A stretch of DNA of 64,000 nucleotides from the NCBI RefSeq assembly GCF_025359345.1, contig NZ_JANYGQ010000017.1:1-64000 (forward strand), in the 5' to 3' direction. This DNA comes from Mucilaginibacter sp. (GTDB lineage: Bacteria; Bacteroidota; Bacteroidia; Sphingobacteriales; Sphingobacteriaceae). Shown here one piece after another: positions 8,431 to 17,204 of the stretch; position 1 is the first letter of the stretch; each line of letters begins with the position of its first letter. Under the pieces are notes generated by a model. It searched no databases, was not told the origin of the DNA, and was given only the letters and a program-made list of their open reading frames with translations. Both the position numbers and the translations under genes were made by a program.

Positions 8431-9411
8431 ATGGATGACGTTAAAATTGAAGGCTGGATACCGTATAAGCTTACAGCTATTGAAGGCGAGCCGATATGCC
8501 ACTGGTTAAACACCTTCGACTTAGCTTTTGCCGAACCTTTTTTTGACAGCACAATTGCAAAGTGCAGGGCTTTGGATGCAAATCGTAATAAATTCTGTTC
8601 TGTGAGCAGCCTCGATGCTATGGCGAAACGGGCCGGGGAGGTAGCTGAAGTTTCACCTGCGGCTTTTATCTTTCATATCTCGCGTTGTGGTTCAACGCTG
8701 GTATCACAACTACTGGCATCATCTCCAAAAAATGTATCACTCGCGGAGGTGCCTTTTTTCGACGACATCCTTCGCTTGCCTTTTAAATACAAAGGATTTA
8801 ACGAGGCGGAAATAAACGGATTGTTAAAAGCAGCCATTAAATATTATTCGTACAAAATTACGGCAGATGGAAAACCAGGTGAACAAAAAGCCGAACGTTT
8901 ATTTATAAAAGCCGACAGCTGGCATATAATTTTTTATGAACAATTACGGCACCTCTTTCCGGCAGTGCCATTTGTTTTAATGTACCGCAGCCCGGATGAG
9001 GTTTTTAGATCACATCGTAAGCAGGCCGGCATGCAAGCCGTACCCGGATTGATTGAGCCGGAATTATTTGGGTTTAACCAGGACGTGGTCAACCAGGATG
9101 CCCAGGTTTACCTGGCTAGTGTATTGGCAATTTATCTAAACAAATATTTGGAAATAGCAGCAAATGATGCTAACTGCCTGCTGCTTAATTATAGCGATGG
9201 GCCGATGCAAATGATAGGTAAAATTGCAGCGTTTGCCAACATAACTTTCACTGAGGACGAACTTTTAAATATGGATGACCGAAGCCAATATCATTCAAAA
9301 AAACCGGGCGAGCGCTTTAGCGAAGCTGGTGTAACGGGGTTTCCGGCATGCCTTACCAATGCAATGGAGTTATATCAAATCCTCGAAAAAAAAAGATTGG
9401 GAACGCCGTAA
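8431..9411 (+). CDS. Sulfotransferase family protein
   Basis: A 326-aa protein with the PAPS-dependent sulfotransferase signature. The 5'-phosphosulfate loop is HISRCGSTLVSQLL at about residues 82-95, equivalent to the P-loop-like PRSGTT motif. The 3'-phosphate-binding segment is VPFVLMYRSPDEVFRSHRKQ at about 178-197, with the expected Arg and Ser. There is no signal peptide or membrane segment, so it should act in the cytoplasm where PAPS is made. An APS kinase gene at 11908-12453 could provide the PAPS. The acceptor is unknown. The position directly after the hydroxylase suggests a hydroxylated acceptor, by inference. Confidence 0.85.
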   Translation: MDDVKIEGWIPYKLTAIEGEPICHWLNTFDLAFAEPFFDSTIAKCRALDANRNKFCSVSSLDAMAKRAGEVAEVSPAAFIFHISRCGSTLVSQLLASSPKNVSLAEVPFFDDILRLPFKYKGFNEAEINGLLKAAIKYYSYKITADGKPGEQKAERLFIKADSWHIIFYEQLRHLFPAVPFVLMYRSPDEVFRSHRKQAGMQAVPGLIEPELFGFNQDVVNQDAQVYLASVLAIYLNKYLEIAANDANCLLLNYSDGPMQMIGKIAAFANITFTEDELLNMDDRSQYHSKKPGERFSEAGVTGFPACLTNAMELYQILEKKRLGTP

Positions 9412-9479
9412 TTCCAAATTGAATTACTTTACTTATTTTGCCCTGAATTGTATACCCCAAAAAACTAAATCTTATTTAA

Positions 9480-10442
9480 GTGAAAATAATATTGCTGACA
9501 AGCGGCCTTTTTTCTATACCCTGCATGCATTATTTGGCCGGGCAAAAAATGCTGCATAGCGTTGTCTCGCCAGGCGCGCCAAATAAAAATACTGTGCCTA
9601 TTGAACTTAACGCCGGGCATTTAAATATCCCGTTTAAGCGTTTTTTAAAACATGAATTGTTGTCTGAGCTTAAAAACTGGTTAACCGATGCCCAGCCCGA
9701 TTTGGTTTTGGTGTTTGGCTGCGGTTATAAAATTCCTGCCGAATTATTTGCTATCCCGAAATTTGGCTTTCACAACGTGCACTTTAGTTTATTACCGGCT
9801 TATCGCGGTAAATCGCCGGTTTTTTGGCAAATAAGAAACGGCGAAACTGTCGGCGGGATAACTATCCATCAAATGACGGAAAGCTTCGATAGCGGCGCAA
9901 TGCTAATGCAACATCAAATTGTGATTTCACCAGGCGACACCCTGGGCTTGTATACAGGCCGTTTAGCTATCGAGAGTGTACAGGTCATCAGCAAAGCGGT
10001 TGAAAAATTATTGAACACAGGTAACGATCTGCTGTACCCTCAAAACGAGGATAGCGCGAGTTATTTCCCGGGGGTTGGTATCGACGACCTTAAAATTAAC
10101 TGGGAAACTCAATCTGCAAAGCAAATTGAAAGCCTTGTTAACGCCGCCAACGCTGATTACGGCGGTGCAATTTCCGCGTTCAGGGGGCAGCCGCTCAGAA
10201 TAATTGAAGTAATGCAAATACAGGTTACCAATCCGGCTGACTTTGCGCCGGGCTCCATTATACACGCCGATGCCAACTATGGCATACTGGTGGCATGTAA
10301 AAACACTGAATTTTTAAGAATTAACATAGTGCAAACCGCCGAGGGTATATTTTCGGGTATTAAACTTGCCGGCCTTGGTATAAGGCCGGGCGACCGTTTC
10401 GAAAGTGCTGCCGGTTTATCGGGCGTGCAAATTACTGTTTAA
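9480..10442 (+). CDS. Formyltransferase (methionyl-tRNA formyltransferase-like, N10-formyl-THF dependent)
   Basis: A 320-aa protein with a GTG start. The formyltransferase domain (about 1-185) contains the catalytic Asn-His-Asp set: N99 and H101 in GFHNVHFSLLPAYRG, and D137 in ESFDSGAML. A smaller C-terminal domain (about 205-320; KINWETQSAKQIESLVNAAN, then AFRGQPLRI) resembles the Fmt/ArnA C-terminal domain. Family members transfer a formyl group to the initiator Met-tRNA or to sugar or amino groups. The divergence from housekeeping Fmt and the location among tailoring enzymes argue for a specialised N-formylation. The 68-bp gap before it is the largest in the operon. Confidence 0.82.
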   Translation: MKIILLTSGLFSIPCMHYLAGQKMLHSVVSPGAPNKNTVPIELNAGHLNIPFKRFLKHELLSELKNWLTDAQPDLVLVFGCGYKIPAELFAIPKFGFHNVHFSLLPAYRGKSPVFWQIRNGETVGGITIHQMTESFDSGAMLMQHQIVISPGDTLGLYTGRLAIESVQVISKAVEKLLNTGNDLLYPQNEDSASYFPGVGIDDLKINWETQSAKQIESLVNAANADYGGAISAFRGQPLRIIEVMQIQVTNPADFAPGSIIHADANYGILVACKNTEFLRINIVQTAEGIFSGIKLAGLGIRPGDRFESAAGLSGVQITV

Positions 10443-10466
10443 TACAATGTTTGAAATTCAACGTTT

Positions 10467-11462
10467 ATGATAGATACACTACTAATCCCATCGGAAGAAA
10501 CCGGAGACCTGCGGGTTATGCACATGAAAAGGTATTGGTGCAAGTGCATGCTAAAACGCAGGGGAGCGCTTACACCGGATGCTTTTGGCGAAGAATTTCA
10601 ATTGGATAAAACCATGCTTTCAATACTTGGCCTGGGACTGGAGCAAACCGTAAAATATCTTTACTTAACAGCCCCGTCGTTCGAAGAGTTCGAGCAATGG
10701 GTATTAGAGACAAACGGCAGCCCCTTGCCGGAAAATATCACACGTTTTAATAACTCCATCTTAAACCCCGATTATATCAGCAAGCAGTCGGTACCAAAAG
10801 TTTTAGATGATGAACAACTTGAGTTTTGGGACAAAAATGGTTATATCATATTGCGGAATGCAGTACCGAAGGCCGACTGTGAGAAAACTATCAGTGTTAT
10901 TTGCGATTTTATCGAAATTGACCGCAACGACCCGGACACGTGGTATACTCCGCACCCCGCAAGGCAAGGTATAATGGTACAGCTTTTTCAACACCCTATC
11001 CTTGACAAAAATCGCAATTCGGCAATAATCAGGGCAGCCTATGAGCAACTGTGGAACCGTACCGACATATGGGTTAATGCCGACCGGGTTGGTTTTAATC
11101 CCCCCGAGACGGGACGGTGGAAATTCCCCGGTCCGAGGTTGCATTGGGATACTAAACTGAAATTGCCCATCCCATTCAACTTGCAGGGAATACTTTACCT
11201 TACCGATACGGCCGAAAACCAGGGCGCATTTAGCCTGGTGCCCGGCTTTCAGCATCGCATTGACAGCTGGCTGACCAGCTTGAACGGTAAAAATCCTTAT
11301 GGTGAAGATTTGCATGCATTAGGCTGCATCCCTATTGCAGCAAACGCCGGCGATTTTATAATATGGCAGCAGGCATTACCTCACGGCAGCAGTGTCAACA
11401 CATCGGATAAGCCAAGATTTGTGCAATATTTTACTTATGCACCTACCGATGCTGAAGGCTAA
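10467..11462 (+). CDS. Phytanoyl-CoA dioxygenase (PhyH) family Fe(II)/2OG oxygenase
   Basis: A 331-aa protein. Residues 1-110 are a helical N-terminal extension with no recognised domain (MKRYWCKCMLKRRGAL). Residues about 115-330 are PhyH-like: EQLEFWDKNGYIILRNAVP, the H226-x-D228 pair (RLHWDTKL), H306 (ALPHGSS) and R317 (KPRFVQYF). LYLTDTAENQGAFSLVPGFQH is typical of the family. Family members hydroxylate or halogenate small molecules, often in natural-product pathways. It is the second 2OG-dependent oxygenase of the operon, starts 24 bp after the formyltransferase, and appears to be the last gene before a hairpin terminator. Confidence 0.85.
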   Translation: MIDTLLIPSEETGDLRVMHMKRYWCKCMLKRRGALTPDAFGEEFQLDKTMLSILGLGLEQTVKYLYLTAPSFEEFEQWVLETNGSPLPENITRFNNSILNPDYISKQSVPKVLDDEQLEFWDKNGYIILRNAVPKADCEKTISVICDFIEIDRNDPDTWYTPHPARQGIMVQLFQHPILDKNRNSAIIRAAYEQLWNRTDIWVNADRVGFNPPETGRWKFPGPRLHWDTKLKLPIPFNLQGILYLTDTAENQGAFSLVPGFQHRIDSWLTSLNGKNPYGEDLHALGCIPIAANAGDFIIWQQALPHGSSVNTSDKPRFVQYFTYAPTDAEG

Positions 11463-11907
11463 TTTCCTGTTAATGAATGCTGTTTAATTAAGAACATAAC
11501 GACTTTGATATGTTAGCGGATGTGTGATTTTTACCAGGGGGTTACCAGGACCTCCCTGATGCCGCCGGGGTTTACCTTTGCGCCGGGGCCGGTAAGATGG
11601 ACAATATACCAGGCGAATATTTGTGACACTGCTAATTTCGGCATTAAAGATGATAGAAGTGCTGACACTGTTTTGTCAGCACTTTTTGCATTTTTGGTGA
11701 TGGTTTTTAATCATAAAACCGCAATAGTGATCCGGAAAGGCACTTTTTACCAAAATCTATCGACTAGATGCTGTTTCACCCTGTTCATTGTGTTTCACTG
11801 TGAACAGCAACGTTTTCTGAAGCTATTATAATAACCAATCGTATAACTCCTGCCGTTAACCGGCGGAGACGATTACCACATGAGGGCTTCGCCGTTCGGG
11901 TAGGGGC
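11463..11907. other. Intergenic region after the enzyme operon
   Basis: About 445 bp with a hairpin terminator at 11657-11686. A 103-codon frame at 11520 is rich in Cys and Phe with no family features, and I treat it as chance. Part of it (VTRTSLMPPGF) could be a remnant, but this cannot be shown. Confidence 0.4.
11657..11686 (+). terminator. Rho-independent terminator of the tailoring operon
   Basis: Perfect 11-bp arms AAGTGCTGACA (11657-11667) and TGTCAGCACTT (11674-11684) flank a 6-nt loop, followed by a run of T. It is about 195 bp downstream of the PhyH-like gene stop. Confidence 0.8.
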
Positions 11908-12453
11908 CTATGCATACGGCACTGATTTATCATTTACGGACCGCGTTATAAAATCACAAAGCATATCCCCGGATTGACCGCTTGTTTGTTCGTGTGTATT
12001 AATTATTAAATCGCATGTTGAGGGTAAATCGTAATCATCATTAACCCCGGTCAGGTTATTCAATTTCTCGGGATGATTTTCAGGAAGTAGCGCCCGCTTG
12101 TAAAGGCCTTTGGTATCGCGTTCAACTAAAACATCGATTGAACAATTTATCCAGACAGTTTTAACCCCGTATTTTTCTTTTAATTCATGCCGTATTTCCT
12201 CAAAGGGATTAATAGCCGCAATAATCACAACATCGCGACTACCCGTTAAAACAAATGCAGCCTGCCCTAAACGGCGAATATTTTCGCAGCGGTCGGCTTT
12301 TGAAAAGCCTAAATCGGCACAAAGCGTTTTGCGATAGGCGTCGCCGTCAATTATTTCAACCGAAAGATCTTCTTTACCCAGCTTTTGCTTTACATATTGT
12401 GATAGTGTTGTTTTGCCTGCACCAGATAAACCGGTAAGCTGAATAATTAGCAT
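11908..12453 (-). CDS. cysC: Adenylyl-sulfate kinase (APS kinase)
   Basis: A 181-aa protein. APS kinase phosphorylates adenosine 5'-phosphosulfate to PAPS, the sulfate donor for sulfotransferases. The P-loop is GLSGAGKTT at residues 8-16. The family motifs IIDGDAYRKTL, FSKADRCENIRRLG and a GLYKRALLP-like lid segment are present, and the length is usual for CysC. I use the ATG at 12453 rather than the TTG two codons upstream. No cysD/cysN (ATP sulfurylase) or reductive sulfate genes are in the window, so this copy is probably dedicated to PAPS supply for the nearby sulfotransferase. It converges with the operon across the 11657 terminator. Confidence 0.92.
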   Translation of the reverse strand: MLIIQLTGLSGAGKTTLSQYVKQKLGKEDLSVEIIDGDAYRKTLCADLGFSKADRCENIRRLGQAAFVLTGSRDVVIIAAINPFEEIRHELKEKYGVKTVWINCSIDVLVERDTKGLYKRALLPENHPEKLNNLTGVNDDYDLPSTCDLIINTHEQTSGQSGDMLCDFITRSVNDKSVPYA

Positions 12454-12498
12454 TGTCAAAAATAGTGATATATAGGATAGGGAGGTTAGAGATGGGTT

Positions 12499-12539
12499 GA
12501 ATGGAGATTAGGAAAAACACATCCCCTAATCTCCATTCA
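12499..12539. repeat. Hairpin between giant gene end and APS kinase start
   Basis: Perfect inverted arms of 15 bp (12499-12513 and 12525-12539; TGAATGGAGATTAGG and its complement) flank an 11-nt spacer. It lies 4 bp beyond the stop of the 12544-15351 gene. There is no T-tract on either side, so it may act as an mRNA 3' end stabiliser or weak terminator. Confidence 0.6.
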
Positions 12540-12543
12540 CCCC

Positions 12544-15351
12544 CTAATACTTCAGCACGATAAACCCTGTTTTATGCTTCGTCTCATTTCCATCTTTATA
12601 TTCTAAAGTGTAGAAATAAGTACCCGGCAGTTGCAGTTTACCGTTGGTGCTGGAATGCCCGTTGAAAGCTTTTGTGACATTGTCATAGCCCTTTGCTTCG
12701 TATACAAGAGCACCGCTGCGGCTTATTATCTGTAGTTTATTATCAGGATGAGCTGCAATACCTTCTATAACCAGTACATCACTTTTACCATCTCCATTTG
12801 GCGATACGTTTTGGTGCACCGCTATGGGGCTGCTTGTTATTGGCTCGGCGCTTTCGTTGTATTGCATTACAAAGCCGGGCGCTGCACGGGTCACAGTTAT
12901 TGAATATGTTTTTTGGGTTACGCCATCCTGTGCTGTTACTACGGTATTAACAATATTGTCGCCAACAGCTAAAGATATGGAGCCGGATGCCGCCCCACTG
13001 GCTACTGTAACCCCATTTACTTTTATTGTTGCAGTTGGGTCCTGCGCAGTCGGTATAATTTTAATGCTGGTTTGGCTATTGGGTACCGAGGTGGTGTAAT
13101 CTCTGTAGTCAGGGCCACTTACTACCGTTAATGGTGAAACGGGGCTGAGTTTTAAAGTGGTGAGCAGCGCATTAGTCGAAGGCAAGCGGGTAGCCGTTAA
13201 TACATATGTTTTTTGGGTTACACCGTCAGGAGCTGTAACAACGGTATTTATAACATTAGTTCCAACATTTAAATTGAGATACCCGGAAGCGGAACCCGAT
13301 ATCACTGCCACACCATTTACAGTTATAGTTGCGCTTGGGTCGCTGGCGGTGGGGGTCACTGTAATTTGCGTGGTAGTATTTGGAACTGACGTTGTATAAT
13401 TTGTTGTGCCCGCTGCAAATGCGGGTGTCAATGTACCGGTGCTAATGCTGAAATTTGACAGATTTGCATTTGTCAAACTCAAACGGGTCACTGTTATTGA
13501 ATAAGTGTTTTTGGTTATGCCGTCCTGTGCTGTTACTACAGTATTAACTACATTGGTGCCAACAGCCAAAGGTATGGCAGCCGAGGCCGCCCCGCTGGCT
13601 ACTGTAACTCCATTTACTTTTATTGTTGCAGTTGGGTCCTGTGCAGTCGGTATAATTTTAAGGCTGGTCTGGTTATTGGGTACTGTGGTGGTGTAATCTT
13701 TATAGTCGGGCCCGTTTACTAAGGTTAGTGGTGAAACAGGGCTTAGCTTTAAAGTTGTGAGAAACGCATTAGTCGACGGCAAGCGGGTTACCGTTAACTT
13801 ATACGTTTTTTGTGTTACACCGTCGGGAGCTGTAACAACAGTATTTATAACATTGGCGCCTGCGGTTAAATTGAGATATCCTGATGCAGACCCCGATAGC
13901 ACCGCTACACCATTTACGGTTATAGTTGCGCCCGCATCGCTTGCAGTGGGTGTTACTGTCATTTGCGTGGTAGCATTTGGAACAGTTGTCGTATAGTTGG
14001 TTGTTCCCGCTGTAAAGATAGGAGCAAGGGTGCCGGTGCTGATGGTGAAATTTGATAGGTACGCGTTGGTCAAACTTGTGCGGATCACAGTTATAGAATA
14101 GGTTTTTTGAGTTATTCCATCCTGTGCTGTTACTACGGTATTAATTACATTGAGGCCAACAGCCAGCGGTATCGAGCCCGAGGCAGCCCCGCTGGCCACC
14201 GTAGCCCCATTTACTTTTATTGTTGCAGTTGGATCCTGCGCAGTCGGTATAATTTTAAGGCTGGCCTGGCTATTTGGTACTGTGGTGGTGTAATCTCTGT
14301 AGTTAGGCCCGCTTACTACCGTTAATGGTGAAACGGGGCTGAGTTTTAAAGTGGTGAGCAGCGCATTGGTTGATGGAGCCAAATGGTCCAAGGACCCACC
14401 GGTCACTCCGTCATCGCCGTCGATAGCATAAACATTTGTACTGCTTATTACTGCAATGCCATATGGATAGTATATGCCATTGGTATGCAATGGGCTAAAC
14501 AGGGCAAATGGCGTTCCGGTGCCGCCTGTATACTTTAGTAGTTTATAACCGCTGCTGGTAGCCCCGGTATTTTCTGAAGTATATAAGTTGCCGGCGGCAT
14601 CTAATGCCAGGGCAGTTGCATACTGGCCTGTTGACACCGTAACAGCGGTAGCGTAACTGGACGAAGCCGTTAATTTATAAATATGCCCGCCATCGGTAGG
14701 CAAAACAGGATCTTGGGCAAACGCATCGGTTACAAATATATCGCCGTTAGCCGCAACAGCAAGGCCGGTTGGGTACGAATAGCCTGCAGCCTGCTTAAGA
14801 TTACCATATAATTTAACGCCAGGTGTGCCGTCTGCGCTGTTTGCAGCATATTTGTAAACAGCGTAGTGGGTCGCTCCGTCGTACTGCGTTGCATATAAAT
14901 TATTGCTCGCGTCAACAGCCAATGCAGTATAATAGGCGCCGCTTTGAAAGGTTGAAGGTGTATACGTGCCACCTGAAAGTTTAAGTTTGATTATTTTGCC
15001 TGATGATGAAGCAAAATCGGTTGAGACATATACATCGCCACTGCTTGTTACTGCCAGTCCCCATGGAAGATCGCCCCCCGGGCCGGTATCGTCACCCTCG
15101 TGCAGGCCCGTATAAATAATCGTAGGCGTTGTGCCGGTATATTTTACTACCTCGCCACTTGTACCACCACTGCCGGCAGTAACCCGTATTACATATACAT
15201 TATTACTGGCATCTTTTGCCAAAGCGCTATAAAGGCCTCCGGTTTCAACAGCTGTGTTACTAAAAGTAACCTGCGCATCGGCAGGTAATACTACGGCGAA
15301 AAAAGTTATTACTGCAAAAGCGTAAAAAACTCTGGTCAATATTTTGTTCAT
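12544..15351 (-). CDS. T9SS type B surface protein: beta-propeller plus five cadherin-like domains
   Basis: A 935-aa protein. I start it at the ATG at 15351 (MNKILTRVFYAF), because an upstream in-frame ATG would add 16 non-signal residues. Residues 1-25 are a signal peptide ending PADAQ. About 26-320 form an NHL/SMP-like beta-propeller (repeated A-L-A-x-D-A-x-N-N-L-Y-x motifs). About 324-830 are five cadherin-like beta-sandwich domains alternating two types: TTLKLSPVSPLT..GP-x-Y-x-DYTT and SNFTISTGTLAPIF. About 840-935 are the CHU_C gliding-motility-associated C-terminus (NVSPNGDGKSDVL, ending GFIVLKY), which directs type IX secretion. It should be a cell-surface or released adhesin. The tail-collar gene lies 176 bp upstream on the same strand. 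Confidence 0.92.
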   Translation of the reverse strand: MNKILTRVFYAFAVITFFAVVLPADAQVTFSNTAVETGGLYSALAKDASNNVYVIRVTAGSGGTSGEVVKYTGTTPTIIYTGLHEGDDTGPGGDLPWGLAVTSSGDVYVSTDFASSSGKIIKLKLSGGTYTPSTFQSGAYYTALAVDASNNLYATQYDGATHYAVYKYAANSADGTPGVKLYGNLKQAAGYSYPTGLAVAANGDIFVTDAFAQDPVLPTDGGHIYKLTASSSYATAVTVSTGQYATALALDAAGNLYTSENTGATSSGYKLLKYTGGTGTPFALFSPLHTNGIYYPYGIAVISSTNVYAIDGDDGVTGGSLDHLAPSTNALLTTLKLSPVSPLTVVSGPNYRDYTTTVPNSQASLKIIPTAQDPTATIKVNGATVASGAASGSIPLAVGLNVINTVVTAQDGITQKTYSITVIRTSLTNAYLSNFTISTGTLAPIFTAGTTNYTTTVPNATTQMTVTPTASDAGATITVNGVAVLSGSASGYLNLTAGANVINTVVTAPDGVTQKTYKLTVTRLPSTNAFLTTLKLSPVSPLTLVNGPDYKDYTTTVPNNQTSLKIIPTAQDPTATIKVNGVTVASGAASAAIPLAVGTNVVNTVVTAQDGITKNTYSITVTRLSLTNANLSNFSISTGTLTPAFAAGTTNYTTSVPNTTTQITVTPTASDPSATITVNGVAVISGSASGYLNLNVGTNVINTVVTAPDGVTQKTYVLTATRLPSTNALLTTLKLSPVSPLTVVSGPDYRDYTTSVPNSQTSIKIIPTAQDPTATIKVNGVTVASGAASGSISLAVGDNIVNTVVTAQDGVTQKTYSITVTRAAPGFVMQYNESAEPITSSPIAVHQNVSPNGDGKSDVLVIEGIAAHPDNKLQIISRSGALVYEAKGYDNVTKAFNGHSSTNGKLQLPGTYFYTLEYKDGNETKHKTGFIVLKY
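12890..14375 (-). repeat. 597-bp in-frame tandem repeat (cadherin-like domain pairs)
   Basis: Matching points (a GTTGG-x-TCCT segment) recur at 13034, 13631 and 14228, exactly 597 bp apart (199 codons), covering two and a half copies. Each unit encodes one domain of each of the two alternating cadherin-like types. Confidence 0.8.
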
Positions 15352-15527
15352 ATTTATAGGCTTAGATACATAAATGTGTTTTTTAAACCGTTTATGCATT
15401 CTCTTGATTTAAGAAAATCGGACAGTGCAAACTATTGTATCGGTTTGAATTGTTATTTTTCATACTCATTTATAATCACGTTTTTATCCGTTTTGATAAA
15501 GCTTCCAGGCACTAACACCGTTTGTAG

Positions 15528-16073
15528 TTAGTTCCTGCTCGGGAAAATGCCATTCAGGGCTATCAACCAGGTAACGGTTAGCGTTGGTGAAAGCGTTGAA
15601 AAAGGCTGCCCCCCGCCGGTCATTCCTATCGACGGCGACATAAGGGCGGTGTTAACAGCTGATGTAGTGTACGTTTTGGCCAATGTTGCATTCGGCCCTG
15701 CGCCCGAGGCGGGCCCTTTGGCAAAAGCGGTATTATTTGCCGGCACGCCGGTAGTGCCTGCTGTGTTGCTTACCATTAGTCCGTGGTTGTGCGCCGGCAT
15801 ATTACTGGTTACAAGTGTAACAGATTCGGCGCCGGATACCTGGCCTAAATTATAATTTGACAAACCCGGCCCCTGACCAACGCCAATTGGCGCACGACCA
15901 CGTAAATCGGGCAAGGCAAAAGTCGTTTGGCCATTTCCGCCGTAAGTGGTACCCAGTATAGAAAACAAGGCCGTGTTTTGCGAAATTGGTAATAGCTGGC
16001 CCTGGCAAATCGCATACCCGTTGATTGCAAAGTTACCGCCAAACGGATACATCATGCCGAGAAAAGGATCCAT
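15528..16073 (-). CDS. Phage tail collar domain protein (second intact copy)
   Basis: A 181-aa protein. Residues 1-60 read MDPFLGMMYPFGGNFAINGY, then ICQGQLLPISQNTALFSILG, then YGGNGQTTFALPDLRGRAP, a clear tail collar domain. The C-terminal half is Ala/Gly/Thr-rich with MPAHNHG and ends IALNGIFPSRN, the same ending as the copy at 4668-5201. Collar-domain residues are well conserved between the two copies and the variable region is not, which points to an old duplication or separate acquisitions. It is immediately upstream of a cadherin-like T9SS gene on the same strand. No phage structural genes are present. Confidence 0.88.
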   Translation of the reverse strand: MDPFLGMMYPFGGNFAINGYAICQGQLLPISQNTALFSILGTTYGGNGQTTFALPDLRGRAPIGVGQGPGLSNYNLGQVSGAESVTLVTSNMPAHNHGLMVSNTAGTTGVPANNTAFAKGPASGAGPNATLAKTYTTSAVNTALMSPSIGMTGGGQPFSTLSPTLTVTWLIALNGIFPSRN

Positions 16074-16267
16074 AGGTAAAAGGGTTTAAGGTTTTAATAA
16101 TTAATAATTTTTAATCAATTATAAGATATTATTTTCAATAATTGCCAGTAAATCTAAGATTATTTTTTTGTTAATTTACTTGTCTTCAATGTATTGAGTT
16201 GAATAATTTTCCGAAAAAATTATTTTTCGTCAATTAATATATATATTTATATCACCAAACTTATTGT

Positions 16268-17204
16268 ATGAAAAACCCACGCAGATTATTCTTAAACCAA
16301 ATAGGAGGAATTGCCGGAATAGCAGCTTTAAATAAACCGCTTGCGTCAATTGCATCGGTAAGCAAACATATCAATCTATTCGGCAGATCAGGCCGTCACT
16401 ATCTATAATACGAATGATTTGCATGGAAATATTGACGCCGGACACAATAACCCGGGCGGAATTAATTCCATAAAAACGCTGCTGGAAAACCAGGATATTT
16501 CGGGCGTATTAGTTGATGCGGGCGACTTTTTAAACAGCGCTCACAGCTCAAGCCAGCACAAAGAGATGATACGCAATATGAACAGTATGGGTTATTGCGC
16601 AGCCACACCCGGCAATCATGAGTTAGCCCTGGGGCAAGCCAATCTGGCTTCGCTGATACCATTGATGAAATTTGCCGTTGTAAATTGCAACTACCGGTTT
16701 GACGCGACCCTTAGCAAGCTTATAAAACCATATATTATTATTAATACAGGCAGATTTAAAGTGGGTATAACCGGCGTTGGGCAACCCGTTGACGGCGTTA
16801 TTTATAATGATGCCATTGAATGCGCCAACAAAACTGCACTATTATTAAAAACAGAGCAAAATTGCGACCTGGTTATTTGCCTTTCGCACCTTGGATATAA
16901 AAACGATGGCGACAAACCCGATAATAAAAAACTTGCTCAACAATCTGAAGGTATCGATTTAATAGTTGGCGGCCATAATCGCAAAGTGTTAGCCGCACCT
17001 TTAGTAATACTAAATAAGCAAAAAAAAGAAGTTTTGTTAAGCCAGGCCGGCTGGGACGGCCTTATGATGGGTAAAACCGTATTCCATTTTGAAGCTAAAC
17101 AAAAGAGCCATATCAAGGCCAAACACTTTTTATCCGGACACTCATCAAACGAAACATTCGCCGCATCGGTAAGTGCGCTGCGTTTGAAGGAAAAAGCCGC
17201 TTAA
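16268..17204 (+). CDS. Metallophosphatase/5'-nucleotidase family, Tat-type signal, apparent frameshift
   Basis: The enzyme frame (through to 17204) encodes a calcineurin-like phosphoesterase of the 5'-nucleotidase type: VTIYNTNDLHGNIDAGH, DAGDF, GNHE, CLSHLGY and GGHNR are its metal-binding and active-site blocks. No ATG opens this frame, since a stop lies at 16359-16361. A different frame starts at an ATG at 16268 with MKNPRRLFLNQIGGIAGIAAL, a twin-arginine signal like those of related exported phosphatases, and meets a stop at 16406. The two join if one base is removed near 16379. The gene is therefore frameshifted (a real mutation or a sequence error). The C-terminal nucleotide-specificity domain of full-length 5'-nucleotidases is missing, so it is a short family member of about 300 aa. 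Confidence 0.75.

Noticed and set aside
11520..11831. 103-codon plus-strand frame after the enzyme operon
   Set aside because: It runs through the terminator hairpin, is rich in Cys and Phe at its end, and has no recognisable domain.
4668..16073. Prophage
   Set aside because: Only tail-collar domain proteins are present. No integrase, capsid, terminase, portal or lysis genes and no attachment repeats are visible.
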